The notes under the pieces are model-generated. The model had not been told where the DNA came from. It ran no database searches and was given only the letters and a program-made list of their open reading frames with translations. Of a stretch of DNA of 30,389 bases, positions 23,901 to 30,389 are shown one piece after another. The stretch is from a virus, in IMG/VR virus record IMGVR_UViG_3300027788_001572, positions 1-30,389 of that record. One strand, written 5' to 3'. Numbering within the stretch: position 1 is the stretch's first letter; each line of letters begins with the position of its first letter. A program made the translations under genes and the position numbers.

Positions 23901-24936
23901 TGAGGGGGCATCTACTTTTGATTTAAGAGATGCTTTTGATTTTAGACCAAGGGTTTCAGATATTGCTGGTACATCATCTACACTTGGTGTTGTTGACGAA
24001 ATTACAGGAAACTCTTTTGACTTCTACTCTAGAGTATATGATGGTACTGGTGCATCATTAGTTGATTTTGGCAAACCCGGTTCTACTATTCAAGCAGACC
24101 TTGAGTATTATCTTGCTAAGAAAGCATCACTTATTCTTGATGATAGAGGACTTCTTAGTATTATCGAAGGCGCATCTTCTGATATTCCTATTAAACCTGA
24201 CCTTCCAGTAGATGCTATGAAACTTGCCGATTTCAATATACCAGCCTATACCTTTAAAGCCAGCGATGTGACTATTAGAAGGACAAGAAATCAAAGATTT
24301 ACTATGAAAGATATTGGTAAGATTAATAATCGTCTTTCTAATGTTGAAAAGATGACAACTTTAAATATGTTAGAAAGAAATGCTTTAGACTTTGAAGTGA
24401 CTGATGCTAACGGATTGAATAGATTTAAGTCAGGAATTGTTGTTGATAATTTCCAAGGACATAGTGTTGGTGATGCCTTCCATAAAGATTATAAAAACTC
24501 TATGGATTTTTCTAGCGGAATACTGCGGCCAATTCATGTTACTAAATCAGTTGATCTTGAGGAGGCTGCGTCCACACTTGCGGGAAGAAATGCTGCTGGT
24601 TATCAGAAGACAGGTGATCTCATTACTCTCCCATATACAGAGGTTGTACTAACAGAACAACCATTTGCTAGTACAGTTGAACGTGTTGCACCATTTATGA
24701 CTGCAACATGGAAAGGTTTTTGTAGCATTGATCCAACTCAGGACAATTGGATGGAAACAGAAATTGCTCCTCAATTGATTCTTAACAAAGAGGGTAACTA
24801 TGATGCAGTTGTTGCTGCTATTGGTAATAATATGGGTGTGGTTTGGAACTCTTGGCAAACTTCTTGGGCTGGTGTTGTGGTACGAGATGATGGTCAACCA
24901 GAGCCGCCCGCACGAGATGATGATGATGACGATTAA
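20980..24936 (+). CDS. DUF4815 virion structural protein, 1318 aa
   Basis: The N-terminus is the DUF4815 hallmark: APYFDDFNAENNYQRILFRP followed by GYAIQARELTQLQSALQHQI and a HIFREGAVVVPG strand. The family occurs in marine T4-like phages as a large baseplate-periphery or fibre-associated structural protein; its exact place in the virion is not settled to my knowledge. The middle carries beta modules with SGATGLVYAEG-type repeats. The last 80 residues contain NNMGVVWNSWQTSWAGVV, a landmark that in the relatives I recall is followed by further domains in the same protein. Here the gene instead ends in a run of six Asp, and those domains begin in the next gene. AAGGA precedes the start, nine bases after gp8. 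Confidence 0.8.
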   Translation: MAQKTNLNAAPYFDDFNAENNYQRILFRPGYAIQARELTQLQSALQHQIEAHGSHIFREGAVVVPGQGTTQEYYSLKLASTFNSAEIDPSQYYNVDSPTTITGATTGVTAKVIGFKAATTTEQPLLYLSYISTGSDFTTTVFADGENLSANTAISHSSSNFAADIASVTTYTSQYSVAANSSKAELASAEGPAARTGLAYAIESGIYYIRGFFVNNLAETFVVSNYDQSYTGTVGFRVTETIVTPETEENLLDNSTGSSNYAAKGAHRLNVSVALTAIADLTNTTNFISLIDIKNGKSNATGRATPYAQIASEFARRTMDESGNYTVRPFQFAAYESVDASVGQDNLPGKYTLGATTEDGNIASSDYFAITASPGKAYVNGFEIEKTQSTIKDVLKARDFNTVNAAVSTFDTGNFALVKNVYGTPDISSITGETTAFKTVEFYDAVNTTRGSANGNLIGVGRARGIEFDSGLVAGSNATDNDSFYKLYLFDIRPFTKITLSGTPSPTLIASHANGGVLITGVTSGATGLVYAEGTSGTTVNLTSVVGTFRDGEELQASDSAEGDGGTIENSGNTDLTIVSIKTNTIAEFRQVFMDDADSGQDFTADFDITTLTNIFADISLEDDALSSIQQEDGTGSGNVIQEGFDSESAKLKDTKKNRAIFKLPKTTVKTLLTETNDGVTDTQYTVRRQFVGTTNSSGVVTFNIGTNETFVAHSEKDYTVSILSAGGGTGVQGDLVSISGKIAGAGTSTLTVTDATIFGSAAKIKIITTILKTSAKQKDKTTNLMKQLKVTSGTTHAYGTRPSDPTISLGRADAFNLVGVFDSEIAGTDAILPEFTVTNQTGTFTRGEIIKGGTSNATARVIGTTSPITFIKTTATDLVINEQITGESSGATATIGIITDGSTNIANKYSFDSGQRDNFYDISRIIRKPSHPAPIGNLLIVYDYLEHGSGDVITVDSYVDIANQMDYEDIPKYEGASTFDLRDAFDFRPRVSDIAGTSSTLGVVDEITGNSFDFYSRVYDGTGASLVDFGKPGSTIQADLEYYLAKKASLILDDRGLLSIIEGASSDIPIKPDLPVDAMKLADFNIPAYTFKASDVTIRRTRNQRFTMKDIGKINNRLSNVEKMTTLNMLERNALDFEVTDANGLNRFKSGIVVDNFQGHSVGDAFHKDYKNSMDFSSGILRPIHVTKSVDLEEAASTLAGRNAAGYQKTGDLITLPYTEVVLTEQPFASTVERVAPFMTATWKGFCSIDPTQDNWMETEIAPQLILNKEGNYDAVVAAIGNNMGVVWNSWQTSWAGVVVRDDGQPEPPARDDDDDD

Positions 24937-24951
24937 TGATTTTTTAATAGT

Positions 24952-24959
24952 AATAAATA
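24952..24959 (+). promoter_or_regulatory. Weak late-promoter-like octamer AATAAATA
   Basis: One mismatch from TATAAATA, in the 51-base gap between the two DUF4815-related genes and 28 bases before the second start, the same spacing as elsewhere. GGAG at 24975-24978 then serves the ATG at 24988. Confidence 0.35.
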
Positions 24960-24987
24960 AGAACAAATATAAACGGAGTTCCATCTG

Positions 24988-27468
24988 ATGGTAGATCAAA
25001 ATTATAATGCAATTACACAAACCAGAAGTGGTAAGAACACAGAGGTTTCAGAAGATTTTGAGCTAACAAGTAATGGGTTTAAATCTATTGCTAAAACTGT
25101 TATTCCATATGCACGACAAAGGGTCATTACTTTTACTGTAACAAGTTTAAAACCCTTTACAAAATTATTCATATATTTTGATAAGACGCTTGTTAATAAC
25201 TATGTTACTCCAGCATCAAGTGGAGCAATTGGAACTACTTTCTTAAACTTCTCAGATGTTACAACTCCTATTGCTGGCAGTAACTTAATTAGTGATGGTG
25301 TTGGTAACTGCAACGGAACTTTTACTATTCCTGACCCCAAACAAGGTGGCAATCCTAAGTTTCCAACTGGCGATCTTTCGTTTGTAATAACAGCAGACCC
25401 AAATAATAAACAAGTTGGTGACGGCGCAAATGAAATTGTTGCAAGAGAAACTTATGCTGAAGCAATGTATTCTGCTAACGGTATGTTAGATACGCAACAG
25501 GAAACTATTATCTCCACAAGAAATGCGATTGTAAAAACCACGGCTTTAACAGAAAATAGTGGAATTCTTTTAGGTGCAGTGATACCCACACCTGAGCCGG
25601 TTGATGACATGGACCCACTGGCGCAGACCTTTATTGTTTTGGATACAGATAGCGGTGCGGGAACTACTGGTGCATTTTTAACTTCTTGTGATATATTTTT
25701 CTTTCAAAAAGACCCAGCATTTCCTGTGACAATGGAAATTCGTAATGTAGTTAATGCTTCGCCCGGACCCAAAGTTTTACCATTTGGTAGAAAGACACTA
25801 GGCGCTGGATCAATTTCAACTTCTAATGACGGTAATACTGCGACAACCTTTACTTTTGATTCCCCTGTTTATGTGCAGGGTGGAACAGAATATGCAATAT
25901 GTCTATTAGCTAATACTCCAGATTATAAAGTATGGATTTCTGATCTTGGAACTCAAGATACTTCTGGTAATGAAATTACAGACCAACCTCACGTTGGTGT
26001 TATTTTCAAAAGTTCAAACAACAGAACATGGGTTCCATCTCCTACACAGGATATGAAGTTCTCTATGAAACGAGCGAAGTTTGACACATCTGCTGCTGGT
26101 TTGGTTACCTTGCAGAATAAAACATTACCCGCAAAAACTCTCGCAGCTAATTCTTTGGAGATGCTTGATAATAGTACTGCTCTAAAAGTTAATCATCCAG
26201 GCCACGGTATGTTTTCTATCCTTAATAATGTCACTATTGATGGGGTGCGATCTGGCGCAGAAACAACACTTAATGGTGCATTGTCATCTGCCGCAACATC
26301 CATTACTCTGACAAGTGGAACAAACTTTGATGACACTAGTGGTAAGTATTCTAGAGATGCCTCTAGCAATTACTATATTAAGATTGATGATGAGATCATT
26401 AGTTATACCACTATTTCTGGAACAGGTATTAGTAGTGCAACACGGGGTACGAATGGTACAACGGCAGTATCTCATGCAAATGGCGCAACAGTACGACTAT
26501 ATCAAATTAATAAAGTCCCGCTATATGATATTAACAAGACACACACTGCAATTGCTAATATTCAACAAGATAGTTATACTATTGTGCTTGACACCACACC
26601 AGTTATAAACAGTAATGATGGTAGTACTACAAGCTTTGGTGGAGATGTTATTACTGCAACAGAAAATGCTCAGTATGATGTTTCTACAACTAACATAGGA
26701 ATGCTGACTCCTGCAAGAACCAAAATTGGGGGTGGATTTTTAGCAACAACAGGAACAAGTCCAAGCGGTTCTGAAACTTCATTTACAAAATCATCAACCT
26801 CCAGAATTGTTTCCCTTGACGACAACTATTATTGGGATGAAACTAAACTGGTTGCATCTGGTATCAACGAAACAAATGAAATGGCTGGTGCTAAATCTCT
26901 TAGTATTCCATTGACCATGAGTTCAGACATTGATGCACTATCTCCAGTACTTGATTTGCAAAGAGCATCTATGATTGCTGTAGCAAATCAGGTAAATCAA
27001 ATTGATTCTTCATCTGATGTGTACCCAACATCTATATATAAATCAATGACGCAACCAGATGGTGATAATCATTCAGCAATTTATCTTACCAAGAAAATTG
27101 ATCTAGAAAATCCGGCGACTTCTTTGCGAGTTATTCTTGATGCAGTACGATCACCCGAATCAAGTATTAAAATATTGTTTAAAACTTTACGGGTTGATGA
27201 TGAATTTGACTTTGCTGAGATGGGTTTTAAATTCTTTAATGATGATGGAACTGTTTCTGGGTCTGGTTTGCCAGATGTTACAACTCGTCCTTCTGAGAGC
27301 AGGGTGGAATATCTTGAACATGAATATACTGCTGGTGTGACAGATGATGGTATTGGTTCTCCACTAGAAGAATTTATTTCTTTTCAAATTAAGATTGTTA
27401 TGAGAACAACCAATCAAGCTCTGCCACCACTACTTAGACAGCTTCGTGTTTTAGCTCTGGCAACTTAA
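24988..27468 (+). CDS. Structural protein matching the C-terminal half of DUF4815 proteins, 826 aa
   Basis: The N-terminal region has ITQTRSGKNTEVSEDF, then TVIPYARQRVITFTVTSLKP and a KLFIYFDK strand. This is the block (PFIRSR-x-I-x-F-GLKPNT-x-FFD) that I recall directly after the WNSWQ landmark in long DUF4815 proteins. Next come ETYAEAMYSANGMLDTQQE, DPLAQTFIVLD (about 209-219) and FLTSCDIFFFQKDPAFPVTM (about 227-246), also typical of those proteins. An AAATSITLTSG-type module (about 425-510) is inserted, and the C-terminus is beta-rich (SFQIKIVMRTT). It probably binds the preceding 1318-aa protein to form the same assembly. The start has GGAG nine bases upstream. Virion role is inferred from family and position. 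Confidence 0.72.
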   Translation: MVDQNYNAITQTRSGKNTEVSEDFELTSNGFKSIAKTVIPYARQRVITFTVTSLKPFTKLFIYFDKTLVNNYVTPASSGAIGTTFLNFSDVTTPIAGSNLISDGVGNCNGTFTIPDPKQGGNPKFPTGDLSFVITADPNNKQVGDGANEIVARETYAEAMYSANGMLDTQQETIISTRNAIVKTTALTENSGILLGAVIPTPEPVDDMDPLAQTFIVLDTDSGAGTTGAFLTSCDIFFFQKDPAFPVTMEIRNVVNASPGPKVLPFGRKTLGAGSISTSNDGNTATTFTFDSPVYVQGGTEYAICLLANTPDYKVWISDLGTQDTSGNEITDQPHVGVIFKSSNNRTWVPSPTQDMKFSMKRAKFDTSAAGLVTLQNKTLPAKTLAANSLEMLDNSTALKVNHPGHGMFSILNNVTIDGVRSGAETTLNGALSSAATSITLTSGTNFDDTSGKYSRDASSNYYIKIDDEIISYTTISGTGISSATRGTNGTTAVSHANGATVRLYQINKVPLYDINKTHTAIANIQQDSYTIVLDTTPVINSNDGSTTSFGGDVITATENAQYDVSTTNIGMLTPARTKIGGGFLATTGTSPSGSETSFTKSSTSRIVSLDDNYYWDETKLVASGINETNEMAGAKSLSIPLTMSSDIDALSPVLDLQRASMIAVANQVNQIDSSSDVYPTSIYKSMTQPDGDNHSAIYLTKKIDLENPATSLRVILDAVRSPESSIKILFKTLRVDDEFDFAEMGFKFFNDDGTVSGSGLPDVTTRPSESRVEYLEHEYTAGVTDDGIGSPLEEFISFQIKIVMRTTNQALPPLLRQLRVLALAT

Positions 27469-27469
27469 C

Positions 27470-27706
27470 ATGTCAAAATATTTAAAAATAGAAGGTGAGG
27501 AAAATTATGTTAAATCAGATAATGGTAGTCATGGAATTATAAATAACAATGTGAATGCATATCAGGTTGCAAAAAAACGTGCGAAAGAAGCACAAAGACA
27601 TAGGGATGAGATGCGTGAATCGAATAGAGAATTAAATACTTTGAAGTCTGAGATGCATGAAATTAAATCTTTACTACAACAATTAGTTGAGAAAAATAAA
27701 ATATAG
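27470..27706 (+). CDS. Small coiled-coil protein, 78 aa
   Basis: The ORF starts one base after the preceding stop and has no separate ribosome-binding site, so translation is probably coupled. The N-terminal 30 residues (YLKIEGEENYVKSDNGSHGI then INNNVNAYQVAKKRA) resemble small proteins I recall in this position in marine T4-like phages. Residues about 35-75 form a charged coiled coil with regular hydrophobic spacing ending EIKSLLQQLVEK. It is likely a minor virion or assembly factor; no biochemical function is known to me. The 108 bases after it hold no further gene or clear terminator, only the late promoter for the next fibre. Confidence 0.7.
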   Translation: MSKYLKIEGEENYVKSDNGSHGIINNNVNAYQVAKKRAKEAQRHRDEMRESNRELNTLKSEMHEIKSLLQQLVEKNKI

Positions 27707-27784
27707 ATATGTGATGGTGGGGTGTCATAATTCAGTGAATTAAATCCATTTGGTGAGGATAATAAAAAATAAACGATAAGTGTA

Positions 27785-27792
27785 TATAAATA
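27785..27792 (+). promoter_or_regulatory. T4-type late promoter octamer TATAAATA before the second fibre gene
   Basis: Exact consensus 22 bases before the ATG at 27815, with TGGAGAA between as ribosome-binding site. The arrangement mirrors that in front of the first fibre gene. Confidence 0.7.
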
Positions 27793-27814
27793 CATTTAAT
27801 GGAGAATACTGTAA

Positions 27815-30389
27815 ATGGCATATCAAGAACTTGGTATTGGAACGGTTGTTAATGATGGTACTGGTGATACCCTTCCCGTTGCTGGTGACAAAATTAATGA
27901 TAACTTTGTAGAGATTTATACTTTACTTGGTACGGGTACTGCACTAACGAGTGGTATTAGTGCCACTGCAACAGTGGTGACTTTAACTGCTCCAACAATT
28001 AGTGGTGTAGTCGGCGGGACGCAAACCTCTGCTACAATTACAACTCTGACAGGAACCACGTTTAACGCCGGAACTCTTGCATTAGCTGCTGGTTCTATTA
28101 CAGATGGTTCTGGAGCCATTAGTTTTGGTAATGAGAATTTAACAACAACAGGCGTAGTCACTGCTGCATCATTAGATATATCAGGTAATGTTGACGTTGA
28201 CGGAACCTTGGAAACCGATGCACTAACAATTGACGGTGTTACTCTTGCAGAAACTATTGCTGATACAGTTGGAGCGATGGTTAGTTCCAACACAGAAACA
28301 AATATTACAGTAACCTATGAAGATAGCGATAATACATTAGATTTCGTTATTGGTACGCTCAACCAAAGTACATCAGGGAATGCTGCAACAGCAACTGCAC
28401 TTGAAACTGCACGAACAATTCACGGTGTGTCATTTGACGGTACTGCTAATATTGATCTTTCTGAAGTCGTACAAGATACGGTCGGTGCGATGTTCTCTAG
28501 TAATACAGAGACAAACATTACTGCAACATATCAGGATGCAGATGGTACTATTGATCTTGTTATTGGCACACTCAATCAGGACACAACTGGAAATGCTGCC
28601 ACTGCCACTGCACTTGCAACTGCTAGAACTATCGGTGGAACCTCGTTTGATGGTTCTGCAAATATTGCAGTAGCGTTAGCAACACTTGCTACTACTGTTA
28701 CTATCACGGATAATGAATCTACGAATGAGAACAATGCGATCATCTTCACTGCTGGTGGTGATGTTGATGGCGGAAATCTTGGACTAGAATCTGATGGTAC
28801 ACTAACATACAACCCAAGTACGGGTAAAATAACTGCTACAGGATTTGTTGGTGCATTAACAGGTAATGCGAGTGGAACTGCTGCTACCGTTACAGGTGCA
28901 GCCCAAACAAATATAACCTCTTTGGGTACTTTAATAAGATTAGTTATTGCTGATGGTGGAACTGTCGGTTCTGTTTCTGAAACAGACGCAATTACGATTG
29001 CAGCAGATGGTGTTGTAACTATGGGTCAAATACCAGTTTTTAGTGCTGGTATTAATGTTTCTGGTGGTACTATTGCTGGTACACTCGCAACTGCCGCACA
29101 AACAAATATCACTTCAGTAGGAACACTAACTGCACTTCAAGTAGATAATATTAACATTAATGGTAATGCTATTACGAGTACTGCTGGTACTGACTTAACA
29201 ATTACTCCAGTAGCAGGACAACAGATTGTTCTTGATGGTACGATTGTCATTGATGCCGGAGTAGTCACTGGTGCAACAAGCATTACATCAACAGCTTTTG
29301 TTGGTGATATAACTGGTGATGTTACAGGTAATGCTGATACGGCGACCACACTTGCAACTGCTAGAACTATCGGTGGAACCTCGTTTGATGGTTCTGCAAA
29401 TATTGCGGTAGCACTAGCTACACTTGCTACTACTGCTACAGTCTCCGACAGTACTGCAAACACAAACTTTCCTGTGGTCTTCAACGATGAGTCGAATGCT
29501 CTGTTGGACGACACAGGTGCATTGCGTTACAACCCAAGCACAGGAACATTACTTGTTCCAAATCTTGTTGTAGCAGGAACAACTACTCAGGTTGACACTG
29601 TTACTATGGAGGCAGCAAACGCTGTTGTGTTTGAAGGTGCAACTGCTGATGACCACGAAACAACATTAACAATTATTGATCCAACTGCTGACCGCACACA
29701 GAGATTGATTAACCAGAGTGGTTATATTCCTCTACTTGCAGCACTCACAACTACTGCAATCACATCCACTCCAGAAGAACTTAATATTCTGGATGGTGCA
29801 ACGGTTGTGGTTGGAGAAATTAACGCACTGGATTTGGGTAGCACTGCTGTTGGTACTGCAATTGCAAGTAAAGCAGTTGTTCTAGACTCTAGTAAAGATT
29901 ACACAGGCATAAGAAATCTAACAATATCGGGCGAGATAGACGCTGCAACAGGAGACTATTCTGGTGCCGTTGATATTGCTGGCGCTACAACAACTGCCGC
30001 CATAACTGCTAGTGGAATTATTAAAACTGATGACACTACTGCTGCAACAAATACTACAGATGGTTCACTGCAAACTGATGGTGGTCTATCAGTTGTCTTG
30101 GATGCTGTTATCGGTGATGACTTATTCTTACTTAGTGATGCTGCTGTATTAACTTTTGGCGCAGATAAAGATGTTACTGTAACCCACGTTGCTGATGCAG
30201 GAATAATGATTAATGCTGCAATGCAACTCCGTTTCCGTGATAGCGCAATCAGCATCGGTTCTCCAGCAGATGGTGATCTAGATATCAATGCCGATGATGA
30301 AATAGAACTCAATTCAACCCTGATTGACATTAATGGTAATGTTGATATTAGTGGTACTACCTTAATGACTGGCGTCACAACGCACGGCG
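27815..30389 (+). CDS. Second tail fibre protein, N-terminal 858 codons (partial)
   Basis: The frame is open from ATG 27815 to the end of the window, so the stop and the receptor-binding tip are missing. The N-terminus (MAYQELGIGTVVNDGTGDTL, then KINDNFVEIYTLLGTGTA) is a clear paralogue of the fibre at 14290. After it come repeats of the classic phage fibre unit ATALATARTIGGTSFDGSAN with TQ.NITSLGTL blocks. Near the end, TTDGSLQTDGGLSVVLDAVI and DEIELNSTLIDINGNV match the first fibre (near residues 343 and 646) closely. The two fibres may form parts of one composite fibre or alternative tips. It has its own late promoter. A third partner or a chaperone could lie beyond the window. Confidence 0.8.
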   Translation, partial: MAYQELGIGTVVNDGTGDTLPVAGDKINDNFVEIYTLLGTGTALTSGISATATVVTLTAPTISGVVGGTQTSATITTLTGTTFNAGTLALAAGSITDGSGAISFGNENLTTTGVVTAASLDISGNVDVDGTLETDALTIDGVTLAETIADTVGAMVSSNTETNITVTYEDSDNTLDFVIGTLNQSTSGNAATATALETARTIHGVSFDGTANIDLSEVVQDTVGAMFSSNTETNITATYQDADGTIDLVIGTLNQDTTGNAATATALATARTIGGTSFDGSANIAVALATLATTVTITDNESTNENNAIIFTAGGDVDGGNLGLESDGTLTYNPSTGKITATGFVGALTGNASGTAATVTGAAQTNITSLGTLIRLVIADGGTVGSVSETDAITIAADGVVTMGQIPVFSAGINVSGGTIAGTLATAAQTNITSVGTLTALQVDNININGNAITSTAGTDLTITPVAGQQIVLDGTIVIDAGVVTGATSITSTAFVGDITGDVTGNADTATTLATARTIGGTSFDGSANIAVALATLATTATVSDSTANTNFPVVFNDESNALLDDTGALRYNPSTGTLLVPNLVVAGTTTQVDTVTMEAANAVVFEGATADDHETTLTIIDPTADRTQRLINQSGYIPLLAALTTTAITSTPEELNILDGATVVVGEINALDLGSTAVGTAIASKAVVLDSSKDYTGIRNLTISGEIDAATGDYSGAVDIAGATTTAAITASGIIKTDDTTAATNTTDGSLQTDGGLSVVLDAVIGDDLFLLSDAAVLTFGADKDVTVTHVADAGIMINAAMQLRFRDSAISIGSPADGDLDINADDEIELNSTLIDINGNVDISGTTLMTGVTTHG
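28613..29438 (+). repeat. Near-identical repeat of about 85 bp in the second fibre gene
   Basis: The stretch from 28613 (CTTGCAACTGCTAGAACTAT) recurs from 29351 and remains almost identical for about 85 bases, with only a few changes near its end. The offset is 738 bp, or 246 codons, so the copies are in frame. They encode the LATARTIGGTSFDGSANIAV fibre unit. Confidence 0.75.

Noticed and set aside
27707-27784. AATTCAGTGAATT palindrome as a terminator after the coiled-coil gene
   Set aside because: The palindrome leaves a one-base loop and is AT-rich; the A-rich run after it is not a T-tract on the transcribed strand.

Overview
The window is a segment of a tailed-phage genome, a marine T4-like myovirus. 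A UvsX recombinase is followed by a T4-type baseplate module on the same strand: gp5 hub, PAAR spike tip, gp25, gp6, a gp7-like protein and gp8. Tail-fibre and large structural proteins of the kind seen in marine cyano-, pelagi- and roseo-myoviruses accompany them. TATAAATA late-promoter octamers stand before most structural blocks. The base composition is AT-rich. Nothing photosynthetic is seen, and the DUF1289 gene at the left end is typical of proteobacteria, so a proteobacterial host is more likely than a cyanobacterium. That host call is inference. All genes I can support are on the + strand.

Region 1 (1-3606) looks like an early/middle segment of small genes. It holds the end of an upstream gene, a DUF1289 Fe-S-type protein, several unrecognised proteins of 44-84 aa, a tRNA-Asn(GUU) with an encoded CCA end, a small two-helix membrane protein and UvsX. 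Three sites match a sigma70 promoter with an exact 17-bp spacer (TTGACA-N17-TATAGT, TACTAT, TATAGT). The second is followed at its predicted transcription start by a long stem structure (741-805), and the third leads into uvsX.

Region 2 (3612-14253) is the baseplate: gp5 without a lysozyme domain, a PAAR tip, a 596-aa structural protein with a compositionally distinct C-terminus, a 94-aa small protein, gp25, gp6 and a 1397-aa gp7-like wedge protein with an acidic repeat region. Region 3 (14262-19402) holds a 1352-aa repetitive fibre with a glycine-rich tip, then a very AT-rich two-gene cassette: a 72-aa unknown and a divergent QueC-like PP-loop protein. Region 4 (19431-30389) holds gp8, a DUF4815 structural protein that appears split into two genes (1318 and 826 aa), a small coiled-coil protein, and the first 858 codons of a second fibre paralogous to the first.

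The structural genes together would build the tail tip: a gp5-PAAR spike, gp25/gp6/gp7/gp8 wedges, and the fibre and DUF4815 proteins at the periphery. In T4 the order is 6-7-8; here the fibre gene and the QueC-like cassette lie between the gp7-like gene and gp8. The best leads for something undescribed are the QueC-like cassette, the 5'-terminal RNA structure at 741-805, the helically phased CCC repeats at 341-380, and the membrane ORF overlapping uvsX. Everything rests on reading the sequence and recalled family features; no database search was run.
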